Positions 9,301 to 15,790 are shown, numbered from the stretch's first letter. The stretch: DNA of 24,708 bases from Nitrospirota bacterium (GCA_015233485.1 JADFXO010000014.1:1-24708); one strand, 5' to 3'. A program made the numbers and translations. Notes: generated by a model from the letters alone, not told the origin.

Positions 9301-9757
9301 CGTACCCGCAATTTATAGAGCCAATTATTCTTCCTGAAGCCTTTATTGGGACTGCATATATATTAATACCACCCTCACACGGCCTTAAATCGTATGGCCT
9401 GCCTGTCTCAATAGTAATCCGTGATGCCTTTGTCCAACATGATTCATGACACAGCCATTGACCCGAAGCAAGCGCATCGGCATTATCGGCGTTAATACAT
9501 AGCTTTCTTGAAGAACTGTCCATTAATTTACAATAGCTGGAGAAAAAGATAGTTGTGGCATAACTACCATCTGCTTCATAGATAGCCGCCGACGTTTCAA
9601 GCATATCGAGATAACCGTCAGCTATTCTTTCTAACGTTTCTTTTCCAACCGTATTGAGAAGGTCTCTGCCCTTGTTCAGCTCAGTCAGATCCCCGTAATG
9701 TTTATATTCTTCAGATTCCTTTATAAATTGATTGGTTATTTTTTCTTCGGTATTCAT
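6368..9757 (-). CDS. PocR/multi-PAS sensor histidine kinase
   Basis: First gene of the minus-strand operon: a soluble kinase of about 1129 residues. Domains (numbered from the chosen start): PocR-like ligand domain (about 28-210) with Cys at 76, 87, 103, 107 and 127; five PAS domains (about 220-340, 354-464, 470-588, 595-715, 725-850); coiled coil; HPK4 H box NIAHQWKQPL (His897); HATPase_c with NIINNANDA, a canonical DNGGGIP and EGTGIGLYM. All catalytic boxes look intact, unlike the sister kinase downstream. I chose ATG 9757 because MNTEEKITNQF looks like a natural PocR-kinase start and AGGA lies 10 nt upstream. An in-frame ATG at 9835 would add 26 residues of unusual composition. The third PAS is almost the same as one in the neighbouring kinase. 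The signal is unknown; the shared receiver at 2069-2461 is the likely partner. Confidence 0.92.
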   Translation of the reverse strand: MNTEEKITNQFIKESEEYKHYGDLTELNKGRDLLNTVGKETLERIADGYLDMLETSAAIYEADGSYATTIFFSSYCKLMDSSSRKLCINADNADALASGQWLCHESCWTKASRITIETGRPYDLRPCEGGINIYAVPIKASGRIIGSINCGYGSPPSDDKTIDELVEKYKVDKRLLLEVAKEYSARPEYIVEAVKRQLLLSAELIGDIYERNKLAATLSEKEEQLRTAFEFSTIGIAIISPEKGFIRVNDEICRMMGYTREELMRMTWAEITHPDDIESNVKQVNRVLVGEIDGFNLDKRYIRKDGTVLYATLWVNCKRSGDGKVDYNIAMLQDITERKKTEEALQVEITSRQVAENRLNLLLEASFEGIVIIEDGRIIDCNKRYAEMFGYTPGELLGRSVFDIVTPQYREMAKMRVALGYDKPYEIDGLKKDGTVVTTEACGRTIVYKGRTVRLTALRDITERKKMEEELRLQSEIIMNMEEGVILTKTDNGKIVYVNPKLNKMFGYDEGELIDNNISIVNAPTDVSPEEVAGQIISSIIETGSWQGEVFNIKKDGTRFWCHAVVSTFKHNTYGTVWISVHQDITERKQAEKELLKVSKQLLSIMESSGDVIAMMDTEYRYVLFNTAFHDEFKKIFGLDLKTGDSMLHALSYLPEDLTNAVEYWNRALGGEDFIVTQQFGNTELERNWYELRFNPVRDGTGKVIGAVHVVRNIADRKQIEEALRISEERLSMALEAAEQGIYDLDLRTGNAIVSPTYALLLGYDPLDFHETDEKCIERMHPDDKELVSSYYRAYLNGEVPEYKAKFRQKTQDGKWKWVLSIGKIVECDIDGRPIRMTGTITDITELKRMEEDLKELNMNLEQRVDEETNRRMVQERMLIQQSKMAAMGEMIANIAHQWKQPLNSLGLFIQDIRDAYRFGELNEAYIDTAVEKSMREIQFMSKTVEDFRNFFKPSYKKEPICFVEVVSEVFSMVSARFKTNSISYIITCHPHNKSSKNIADITPCDMALIMTYKNHLAHVVLNIINNANDAIMQRRRIGLLGLDEEGMISVDCFKEGQTVKLSISDNGGGIPENIMSRIFEPYFTTKSEVEGTGIGLYMSKIIVEDKLGGSIDVKNIDGGAIITLEFKV

Positions 9758-10262
9758 TTTTTTAGTGTCCTGGCTGTGAAATGGCCCCCTGCCATGATCA
9801 TCCTGAAGTGTAGGAGATAATTCCGAAAGAATCATTAATTACACGCTACCTTCGGACTGTTTTGACATAGCCCTATAAAGTCGGGCAATGCTACCCATCA
9901 CTTCGGTTTTTTACCTGGCTTTGCGTATATGCCAGATTCTTTTATAATCTCGTTCTATTTTAACACAGAAACTATATTTCTACCATGAAGCATTGGACCG
10001 GTATAGGATGAAGAGGTTAAGGTTTCTCCATGTCAAAGTAAGCTCAGTCTAGGTTAGCCCAAGTTTAGATTACCCCAGCTTGTAATTATTTAGTATTTAT
10101 AAGGAAAATATTTTTAGCATATTTCTCTCTGTTCTGGTTAACCACATAATAAAGCAAAAGAAAACGGACCAAATATCTTCTGAATATACAGTGCCATCAT
10201 CCCAAAGGCGCCTTTTTACAAATACCCGGATGCAACAACGACATCTAAGTAGCCATTATATT
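9758..10262. other. Intergenic region upstream of the PocR kinase operon; no gene seen
   Basis: About 500 bp without a convincing coding frame. It should contain the promoter and leader of the minus-strand kinase operon, but I find no consensus -35/-10 pair on that strand. The first 80 bp may belong to the kinase if its start is at 9835. Short hairpin-forming segments at 9864-9926 are described separately. The 10020-10100 stretch is AT-rich and carries no feature I can name. Confidence 0.5.
9864..9926 (-). promoter_or_regulatory. Possible structured leader RNA of the kinase operon (weak)
   Basis: Read on the minus strand, this stretch has ACGCAAAGCCAGG (9914-9926), then a GGG/CCC-closed hairpin GGGTAGCATTGCCC (9883-9896), then GGGCTATGTC. 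ACGCAAAGC followed by a GATGG-GTAGC-type hairpin recalls the 3' half of c-di-GMP-I (GEMM) riboswitches. However, I cannot find the required 5' half (GGGCAAACC) upstream, so it is not a canonical member. It may be a degenerate riboswitch, another structured leader, or chance. Confidence 0.18.
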
Positions 10263-10448
10263 AATGATATGGGCTTTTCCACTTCAGTCATGTTTCATGA
10301 GAAAAGATGCTTACGACTATACTATTGATCATTATACCACTGAAAAATTCCTTCAGGTTCCTTTGACAATCGAAGATAACACCATTTCCCATGGCAGGAT
10401 GCTACAACACTACCCCAACATGAGTAAAGTGGAAAAGCCCATAATGAT
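10263..10448. mobile_element. MITE-like miniature inverted-repeat element with target duplication
   Basis: Left arm 10269-10294 and right arm 10417-10442 are 26-bp inverted repeats matching at 24 of 26 positions, with the outer 16 bases (ATGGGCTTTTCCACTT) perfect. The 174-bp unit is flanked on both sides by the direct repeat AATGAT (10263-10268 and 10443-10448), which has the form of a 6-bp target-site duplication. The interior has no transposase. A 64-codon frame (10264-10458) runs through it but includes both repeat arms, so it is probably incidental. This is the structure of a non-autonomous miniature transposon. I do not recognise the parent insertion-sequence family. Confidence 0.7.
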
Positions 10449-10568
10449 ATTTATGTAGGCACTATGAAATTTTAAAATATCCTGTTAATTCAAGCAGAGA
10501 TCTTTCATCAAGGGAACTTCCGTTTTTCTATCAGAATAATTCACCATATAATTAAGAGAGAACTCCTC
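10449..10568. other. AT-rich spacer between the miniature element and the promoter
   Basis: No coding frame, repeat or clear regulatory motif seen. It is the upstream region of the receiver/two-CW gene promoter and may hold activator sites. Confidence 0.4.
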
Positions 10569-10598
10569 TTGATTATATTTTTATCAGTAAGCTATACT
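10569..10598 (+). promoter_or_regulatory. Sigma70-type promoter for the receiver/two-CW gene
   Basis: TTGATT (10569-10574) is followed after 18 nt by TATACT (10593-10598). The expected transcription start, 6-8 nt downstream, falls at the left edge of a 21-bp palindrome, which supports a regulated promoter. The gene itself starts at 10742, leaving a leader of about 135 nt. Confidence 0.55.
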
Positions 10599-10603
10599 AA
10601 AAA

Positions 10604-10624
10604 TAGTGTTATCCGATAACACTA
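10604..10624. promoter_or_regulatory. Perfect palindrome (10-bp arms, 1-nt centre), probable operator
   Basis: Arms TAGTGTTATC and GATAACACTA are exact reverse complements around a single C. The site begins 5 nt after the predicted -10 box and so would overlap the transcription start, a typical position for a repressor operator. As RNA it could form an 8-bp stem with a 5-nt loop, and short T runs lie on both sides, so an attenuator or weak terminator is an alternative reading. Confidence 0.6.
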
Positions 10625-10741
10625 CAGGGTGTTTTTTTAATTGGCAATAAGCGCGGAAGCTCAAAAGTCTTGTTTGGTTAGAGTTGCTATTGGGTTTTCT
10701 ATGTCTCAGTTAGCTTCAAACTAAAGGTGAGAGTACACTGC

Positions 10742-11635
10742 ATGACCGGCAATAAAAGGCTAGTTACAAAGAAAAGTTTATATCTCATGCTTTGCGAAGA
10801 CATCGACAGTACTATTCAGAGTAGCCTTTGTAACGATTTCAGAGGGATAACATCGCTCAAAGGGTATAGGTCAGTCAATAATCTGAGGAGAGCATTGGAG
10901 GAACAGCCTCCTTCCTTACTGATAATCGATGGAGTTTTAATCGAATCGCTACCCGATTTCCTAAACACGGTGAATGGTACTAAACAGTGTTATCGGGTAA
11001 TTTTAATAATGCCTTCATGTTCTACCGAGGAAGACGTGAAAAGTCTTCTCACCTACACGGATATTATGCTACACATTATGCTGAGACCTTTTACGTTAGA
11101 ACGGCTATATACTTATCTGAACAATAGTTTTCATTATACCAGGCCAAAGGTGGTTACAGTCAGTCAGATTTCAATGGATTCCATAGCAAGTGGAATGATA
11201 CTGGCTGAAGACATCTTTATCAAAGGTTGTACTGAGCCGCTTTTAGAATGTGGAACCATACTGGATGAAGCCAGCATAAGGGAAATCATAAACAACAAAA
11301 TCAAACACATTAAGGTTCACGAGGATGCAGCAAAGTTTTTGAACTGCTGGGAAGTGAAGAAGTGTGACTGCTTGGGGGAATGCCCTGCTTCTTTTTTTGT
11401 CGATGCCGATGGATTCCTTGGTGGTATCAATGCCGGTAGAGCATGTATATACCTCAAGTATACTACGGGTCCATGCGTTGGTATATACAAAAGCATAGCC
11501 GAGAAAATACAAATTCTATGTTCCAGTTGTGAATTCTATAAGATGTTACTCAAAGATAACATCGATAAAACATCTCTTTCCGATTTAGTTAGCCACACAA
11601 AAAAGCAAAAGAAGACATCCGAACCACCTTCCTGA
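10742..11635 (+). CDS. Receiver-like protein with Cys-rich two-CW-like C-terminal domain (copy 1)
   Basis: A protein of about 297 residues in three parts. The N-terminal ~130 residues resemble a degenerate receiver: an acidic pair near CEDID and a possible phospho-acceptor Asp in LLIIDG, but the conserved Lys-Pro becomes Arg-Pro (LRPFT). The middle (SGMILAEDIFIKG... CGTILDEASIREII) resembles the segment that precedes HD-GYP domains. The C-terminal part has eight Cys: NCWEVKKCDCLGEC, GRAC, TGPC and CSSC, with NAGRAC and CEFYK, resembling the 'two-CW' family and probably binding metal or an Fe-S centre. ATG 10742 matches the paralogue's start and follows AAGGTGAG; a GTG at 10727 is also open. 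It stands alone behind its own promoter and palindrome. No DNA-binding or catalytic output domain is visible. The paralogue is at 19924-20823. Confidence 0.85.
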   Translation: MTGNKRLVTKKSLYLMLCEDIDSTIQSSLCNDFRGITSLKGYRSVNNLRRALEEQPPSLLIIDGVLIESLPDFLNTVNGTKQCYRVILIMPSCSTEEDVKSLLTYTDIMLHIMLRPFTLERLYTYLNNSFHYTRPKVVTVSQISMDSIASGMILAEDIFIKGCTEPLLECGTILDEASIREIINNKIKHIKVHEDAAKFLNCWEVKKCDCLGECPASFFVDADGFLGGINAGRACIYLKYTTGPCVGIYKSIAEKIQILCSSCEFYKMLLKDNIDKTSLSDLVSHTKKQKKTSEPPS

Positions 11636-11657
11636 TTCAAGTTTATTTCCCATATAA

Positions 11658-11725
11658 ACCCTTATTGTATATGTATTTTAATGAGCGAAAGTTGAGTGTT
11701 TTCAATAAAACTCAAAATAAAGGGT
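11658..11725. terminator. Possible bidirectional terminator between convergent genes
   Basis: Between two convergent genes, ACCCTTATT (11658-11666) can pair with AATAAAGGGT (11716-11725) with one bulge. Inside it, TTGA...GTTTT can pair with AAAACTCAA. The stems are AT-rich and weak, so the call rests mainly on position. Confidence 0.3.
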
Positions 11726-11736
11726 ATCTCTTACTT

Positions 11737-12759
11737 TCAATCATATGAATAAAATAAGGCTATTTTGAAATTATAAATACCATTATTCTTTAAAACTTCT
11801 ACGATTTCTTCCGAATACATAGAAGTAATTAATACTATGTCAAAATCCTGCATGTGGCTTTTAAGTTCTTTAACGTTGAGTACTCTTACTCCATCCTTTT
11901 GACCTTCTTCAAAAGTATCGACGAAGTAGAGTATTTTAATATCTTTTCTCCTTGAAGTTATTGTCGTTTTAATGTGTTGTCCGAAAACTCCAGATCCATA
12001 AAGGCAAATACGGGCATTCTGAGGCAGAGCGTCAAGTGAGATCAAATATTCTTCTTGAATAAGAGGTAGAGCTACGTTTTTATTTTCCTCATCTTTTCTG
12101 ATTATGGCTATTCCGGTATAGTCTATCTGAATGAGGGTTATATGAAAACCGATATGCTTAAGTTCGTCGAGAAACCTGCAAATGGCTCCCCAGTCATTAG
12201 GGGTGTTGGCATCGAGTATTGCTATCATTCCATCGTCTCTGAGCAAAGGCCAGTACGAGAGGAAATCTAATTTCACGCCGATGTAACTGTGATCTCCATC
12301 GATAAAAACAAAATCCAGATTGCCGCCTGTTAACTCTTTTACAGTTTTTATCACTAAAGGAGCGAAGGAATAACCTATCACAAAGTGCGATTTGTCATCT
12401 AAAACACTGTTTTGAAGATACATCAGGAAGGGCAAAGGATTAGTCTCGACGCTTATAAATTCATCAAAGAACTCTCTAAAAAGCAAGTGTGTCCCACCTC
12501 TGAAGAAACCTGTCTCAAGGCCGACAGAGTGGTTTTTCATCGACTCGATTGTCCTTAAAAGAGTGGCGAACTCTTTCTCTCCCTGAATAATGTAAATATT
12601 CTCACGATCGCCGTGATTAATTGGAGAGTAATCCGAACCCCATATTATTTTATAATTCTTAGGACAGTTATACGTGTGATGAACTTTTGGTTTTCCAATT
12701 TCGCGGTCAACAGCCCTTCTGACTGTATCTCCAAATTCATTCAATATATCGTCAACCAA
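11737..12759 (-). CDS. Class I SAM methyltransferase fused to a nucleotide-sugar-type Rossmann domain
   Basis: A 340-residue two-domain protein. Residues about 60-225 look like a class I SAM-dependent methyltransferase of the Methyltransf_24 type: the motif I-like VGLETGFFRGGTHLLF, then FISVETNP, LDFVFIDGDHSYIGVKLDF and DDGMIAILDAN. Residues about 248-340 form a second Rossmann fold beginning ICLYGSGVFG and continuing ILYFVD, the pattern seen in PglD-N-like and related domains of surface-polysaccharide genes. This suggests methylation or modification of a cell-surface sugar, but the substrate is not evident. The start is TTG 12759, supported by AGGGG six to seven nt upstream and by the absence of an early in-frame ATG. 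It has no operon partner here, which is unusual for glycan genes. Confidence 0.78.
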   Translation of the reverse strand: MVDDILNEFGDTVRRAVDREIGKPKVHHTYNCPKNYKIIWGSDYSPINHGDRENIYIIQGEKEFATLLRTIESMKNHSVGLETGFFRGGTHLLFREFFDEFISVETNPLPFLMYLQNSVLDDKSHFVIGYSFAPLVIKTVKELTGGNLDFVFIDGDHSYIGVKLDFLSYWPLLRDDGMIAILDANTPNDWGAICRFLDELKHIGFHITLIQIDYTGIAIIRKDEENKNVALPLIQEEYLISLDALPQNARICLYGSGVFGQHIKTTITSRRKDIKILYFVDTFEEGQKDGVRVLNVKELKSHMQDFDIVLITSMYSEEIVEVLKNNGIYNFKIALFYSYD

Positions 12760-13140
12760 CTTTATCCCCTATTTGGTAATTAAAGAATCATAAACGACAA
12801 GAGAAAGGACCACCATTCCCCATTGTACAATATCCCTGTGTTTTTAGTGCTCTTATGTGGCTGCTGGTGTCACACAGAAAAAGCAACCATTTCTTGGCCA
12901 GCGAGAAAGCATCTTTGAGGCATCTACTGGGCTGACTTCGGTATTTCTGCAGCTTACAGAACTGAAATAATAGTCTCCATTTATACAGCAGATAGTCTCT
13001 TTCTGCCTTCTATTCCTAAAAGAACTCAACAAATACAGGATATTTTACAAAATAAGTGAATTATAGCATATTGTTTGACTTGTTTTTCCCAATTGTACGC
13101 TTTCTTTTATTACACCTCAGATCCAATAGACCCCAGCGGC
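12760..13140. other. Intergenic region, no gene recognised
   Basis: All six frames are broken by frequent stops. Short stretches look residually coding but none is long enough to assign. The promoter of the minus-strand methyltransferase gene should lie at the left end; I do not see a clear consensus. Confidence 0.45.
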
Positions 13141-13171
13141 CTTAGTTAGGTGTAAACTAACCCTAACTAAG
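13141..13171. promoter_or_regulatory. Inverted repeat upstream of the fur-like pseudogene
   Basis: CTTAGTTAGG (13141-13150) and CCTAACTAAG (13162-13171) are perfect 10-bp inverted arms separated by 11 nt, with a nested GTTAG...CTAAC. It sits just upstream of the fur-like reading frame and may have been an autoregulatory operator. It does not match the classical Fur box or PerR box. Confidence 0.4.
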
Positions 13172-13186
13172 CAAATAAACGCATCA

Positions 13187-13687
13187 GTGCCTAAGGTCTT
13201 TATCGTTGACAGAGGTATTCTTCGAGGTTATTCTGCTAAAAAGGCAGTTGAAAATGACTGCAAGAGGGACTTGATATTAGAGGAGTTCCTGGGGAGCAGA
13301 AAGCATCTGTCAACAGAAGATCTGCACAATCTGATTATCCAAAAAGACAACACCATCGGGCATACCACTGTCTACAGGATGCTGAAATTACTTACAGAGG
13401 CCGGACTTGCCAGAGAAGATGATTTTGGCGACGGTGTAAAAAGATATGAATACCAATCCAGGCACCATTATAACTGGGCTGTAGTTTTTGCTGTGATTAC
13501 AGTTTTCTTCATTTTCGTAGAAGGACTTGTATTGGTCTTTTTCGGAGTAGAAGACAATACTGTTTCCATCCTTGGCTTTGGTACGGGCTCCCTTCGCAGA
13601 GGTTATATCGTCATACAGTTGTTTCTAAGCTCTTTAGGGGGGTATTATGCCCTTAACATAAAGATTTCCGCTGATAATTCAAAATAA
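13187..13687 (+). pseudogene. Chimeric remnant: Fur-family HTH joined to start of a CDF transporter, frameshifted
   Basis: The frame encodes 166 residues made of two unrelated families. Residues about 20-94 are the winged-helix half of a Fur-family regulator (RKHLSTEDLHNLI, IGHTTVYRMLKLLTEAGL, FGDGVKRYEYQSRHH), ending where Fur proteins have the HHDH metal site. From residue 96 the protein switches to NWAVVFAVITVFFIFVEGLVLVFFGVEDNTVSILGFG, clearly homologous to TM1-TM2 of the intact transporter at 1199-1879. Compared with that gene there is one extra base near 13590-13592, which throws the rest out of frame, and the TM2 Asp is lost. Homology stops soon after TTATATCG. There is no good ribosome binding site before the GTG at 13187. 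I read this as a recombination product that has decayed. A functional HTH with a membrane tail is possible but less likely. Confidence 0.72.
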
Positions 13688-14097
13688 GCAGTATTAATGT
13701 TATAATAAAGAATGTAAGTGAACATCAAAAAACAACAGTAAAACGGAAAGCACACACCGTATTAAATTGGGTCATAAATTGGCGGCAAATGCTTTCCTCA
13801 GGGGAACCCATGATAATGTGGATAAAATACATTATCAGATGGATTTTATAGACTTGTTTAATATAAGAGAAGATGGTAAAAACAAGTCTATGTAGTGTAT
13901 ACGCAGTGTTCAACTGGTATTACTTGATTGGAGTTAACTAAATAGGCAATCATTATTAGGTGACATTTGAGATTACGTAGTGCCTACACAGAAGACATCG
14001 GTAAATAATAATGTCATTATAAGCCGCTCTGATTAGTAGTATTCTCCATAATCTGTACAAGACAAAAGGCTTCAGTACTATTTTATTCATATAGACC
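13688..14097. other. Intergenic region upstream of the corrinoid signalling operon
   Basis: About 410 bp without a supported gene. A plus-strand frame with no ATG before its Met41 (13722-13895) and a minus-strand frame of 62 codons overlap each other; neither has a ribosome binding site or recognisable homology. The 13960-14040 part has short inverted repeats (TGACATT / AATGTCA). I looked for a cobalamin riboswitch because the next gene encodes a corrinoid protein, and saw no B12-box sequence. Confidence 0.45.
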
Positions 14098-14108
14098 GAG
14101 GAGGCAAA

Positions 14109-14741
14109 GTGGCAGAAACTTTGTATGAGTTCCAGGAAGCGCTGTTATCAACTGATATAATGAAGGCGAGGCGGATACTGTCTGAAACAATAAATCTGAT
14201 AACGTTTGATCAGCTTATCGAAACCGTAATTGTAAGCGCTCTTGAAAACATCGGAAAGGGTTGGGAAAAAGGGGAATACGCTCTCTCCCAAGTTTATATG
14301 AGCGGACGTATTTGTGAAGAACTGGTTGAAACACTTATTCCAATGGGTAACAGACAAAAGAAACCAGCACCCAAAATGGCCATTGCAATGCTCAACGACT
14401 ATCATGCTTTAGGGAAACGTATTGTTTATTCTACACTCCGCGCTAGTGGATTTGACGTGCTGGACTACGGAAGAGTGAGTACGGAAGGTCTTGTACAGAG
14501 GATATGTGATGATGGTATCGAGGTGATCCTTATTTCTGTGTTAATGTTTCCTTCTGCCCTCCATGTAAAGGATGTGAAAGATACGCTCGGTAAAAAAGTT
14601 AGCAATGTTAAAATAGTGGTTGGTGGCGCGCCGTTTCGGCTTGACCGGCAACTCTGGAAACAGGTGGGGGCTGATGCCGTCGGTTATACGGCATCGGATG
14701 CAATAGATATTATCCAATCTATAGCAGCGGGAGGTTCATAA
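14109..14741 (+). CDS. Corrinoid (cobalamin-binding) methyltransferase subunit, MtaC/MtbC-like
   Basis: A 210-residue corrinoid protein that should carry the methyl group in a B12-dependent methyltransferase system. Residues 1-85 form the helical cap domain (B12-binding_2), with WEKGEYALSQVYMSGRICEE typical of the family. Residues 88-205 are the Rossmann-like B12 domain with NDYHALGK, giving the DxHxxG signature (Asp97, His99 as lower axial ligand, Gly102), SVL (143-145) and VVGGAP (171-175). The GTG start has GAGGAGG immediately upstream. The stop overlaps the next ATG by one base (TAATG), so it is translated with the methyltransferase-like gene. It is the first gene of a five-gene operon whose later members are signalling proteins. 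No substrate-specific MtaB/MtmB-type subunit is in the window, so the methyl donor is unknown. Confidence 0.93.
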   Translation: MAETLYEFQEALLSTDIMKARRILSETINLITFDQLIETVIVSALENIGKGWEKGEYALSQVYMSGRICEELVETLIPMGNRQKKPAPKMAIAMLNDYHALGKRIVYSTLRASGFDVLDYGRVSTEGLVQRICDDGIEVILISVLMFPSALHVKDVKDTLGKKVSNVKIVVGGAPFRLDRQLWKQVGADAVGYTASDAIDIIQSIAAGGS

Positions 14742-15790
14742 TGGATCAGAAGCCGATAAATTCGTTACAGCGTGTACTAATCACGCTTTCTCACCAGGAG
14801 GCTGACCGTGTTCCTTTTTTCCTACTGCTTACCATGCATGGTGCAAAGGAACTGGGCATATCGATTCGGAAATATTTTTCAAATGCCGAATCCGTGGCTA
14901 AGGGTCAGCTCTTAATGCGGCAAAAGTACCGGCACGACTGCCTTTACAACTTTTTTTATGCATCAGTTGAAGTTGAGGCATGGGGGGGTGAGGTAATATA
15001 CGTCGATGATGGCCCTCCAAATGCCGGAGCACCTTTTATCAGGAACCATGATGACATCGCCAGATTATCGTTGCCGCAAGTCAAAGATACCCCATGCTTG
15101 GTAAAAGTACTTAACGCCACTCGAATTATGAAAGAAAATGTTGGAGACGAGGTCCCTATCATCGGAGTAGTCATGTCACCTTTTTCTCTTCCCGTAATGC
15201 AGATGGGGTTTCCCGCATATCTGGAACTGATTTACGATGAGCCACAGCTCTTTAAGCAGCTAATGGCTATCAACCAGGATTTCTGCGTCGAATGGGCAAA
15301 TGCACAACTGCAAGCAGGGGCAACAGCTATCTGCTATTTTGATCCGGTATCTTCTACGACTATTATTCCAAGGGAACTGTATCTTAAAACAGGATATCCT
15401 ATAGCTAAAAGTACAATCTCACGCATTCACGGGCCGACAGCCACCCACATGGCCTCAGGGCGATGCCTGCCAATTGCTGAAGATATCGCACAGACCGGCA
15501 CAGCCGTTCTCGGGGTAAGTGCAGAGGAAGACATTGAGGATATCAAAAGAATGTGCAGTGGAAAGCTCACCGTACTTGGCAATCTCAACGGCATAGAAAT
15601 GTCTGGATGGAACATGGAGCAGACTGCCGCTTCGGTAAAAGAAGTCATTGCAAAGGCTGCCTCTGGGGGAGGTTTTATCCTGTCTGACAATCACGGCGAA
15701 ATTCCGTGGCAGGTCCAGGAGGATGTGCTGATGACACTGTCCGAGACTGTTCACACATTTGGCCGGTATCCTATTGTTCGGGAAGAATAG
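14741..15790 (+). CDS. Uroporphyrinogen decarboxylase / MtaA-MtbA-like methyltransferase family protein
   Basis: A 349-residue TIM-barrel protein of the URO-D family. Next to a corrinoid protein, such proteins usually act as methylcobamide:thiol methyltransferases (MtaA, MtbA, CmuA) rather than in heme synthesis. Recognisable features are RVLITLSHQEADRVPF at the N-terminus, GVVMSPFSLPVMQMGFPAYLELIYDEP in the middle, YFDPVSSTTIIP and LGNLNG. The HxC...C zinc site of MtaA/MtbA is altered: His236 is followed by Met-Ala (no Cys at 238), and the usual GC-IPP segment reads SDNHGEIPWQV. It may therefore bind metal differently or transfer methyl to or from something other than a free thiol. GGGAGG precedes the ATG and the next gene starts 2 bp after the stop. 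It is not likely to be hemE given this context. Confidence 0.87.
   Translation: MDQKPINSLQRVLITLSHQEADRVPFFLLLTMHGAKELGISIRKYFSNAESVAKGQLLMRQKYRHDCLYNFFYASVEVEAWGGEVIYVDDGPPNAGAPFIRNHDDIARLSLPQVKDTPCLVKVLNATRIMKENVGDEVPIIGVVMSPFSLPVMQMGFPAYLELIYDEPQLFKQLMAINQDFCVEWANAQLQAGATAICYFDPVSSTTIIPRELYLKTGYPIAKSTISRIHGPTATHMASGRCLPIAEDIAQTGTAVLGVSAEEDIEDIKRMCSGKLTVLGNLNGIEMSGWNMEQTAASVKEVIAKAASGGGFILSDNHGEIPWQVQEDVLMTLSETVHTFGRYPIVREE

Noticed and set aside
8862..9449. Plus-strand open frame of 195 codons within the first PocR kinase gene
   Set aside because: Antisense shadow of conserved PAS and PocR coding sequence; Ser/Ile-rich product typical of a complementary frame.
10264..10458. 64-codon frame inside the miniature element
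   Set aside because: Both ends are the terminal inverted repeats, no ribosome binding site, no transposase-like motif.
13725..13913. 62-codon minus-strand frame, and an overlapping plus-strand frame 13722-13895
   Set aside because: They overlap each other on opposite strands, lack ribosome binding sites and resemble nothing I know; the plus frame has no ATG before its Met41.
13979..13989. 11-base match TAGTGCCTACA also present in reverse near 10455-10465
   Set aside because: An 11-base match is expected several times by chance in a window this size and the flanks do not align.
13900..14108. Cobalamin riboswitch before the corrinoid operon
   Set aside because: Looked for because of context, but I see no B12 box or the expected multi-helix layout in the available 200-400 bp.
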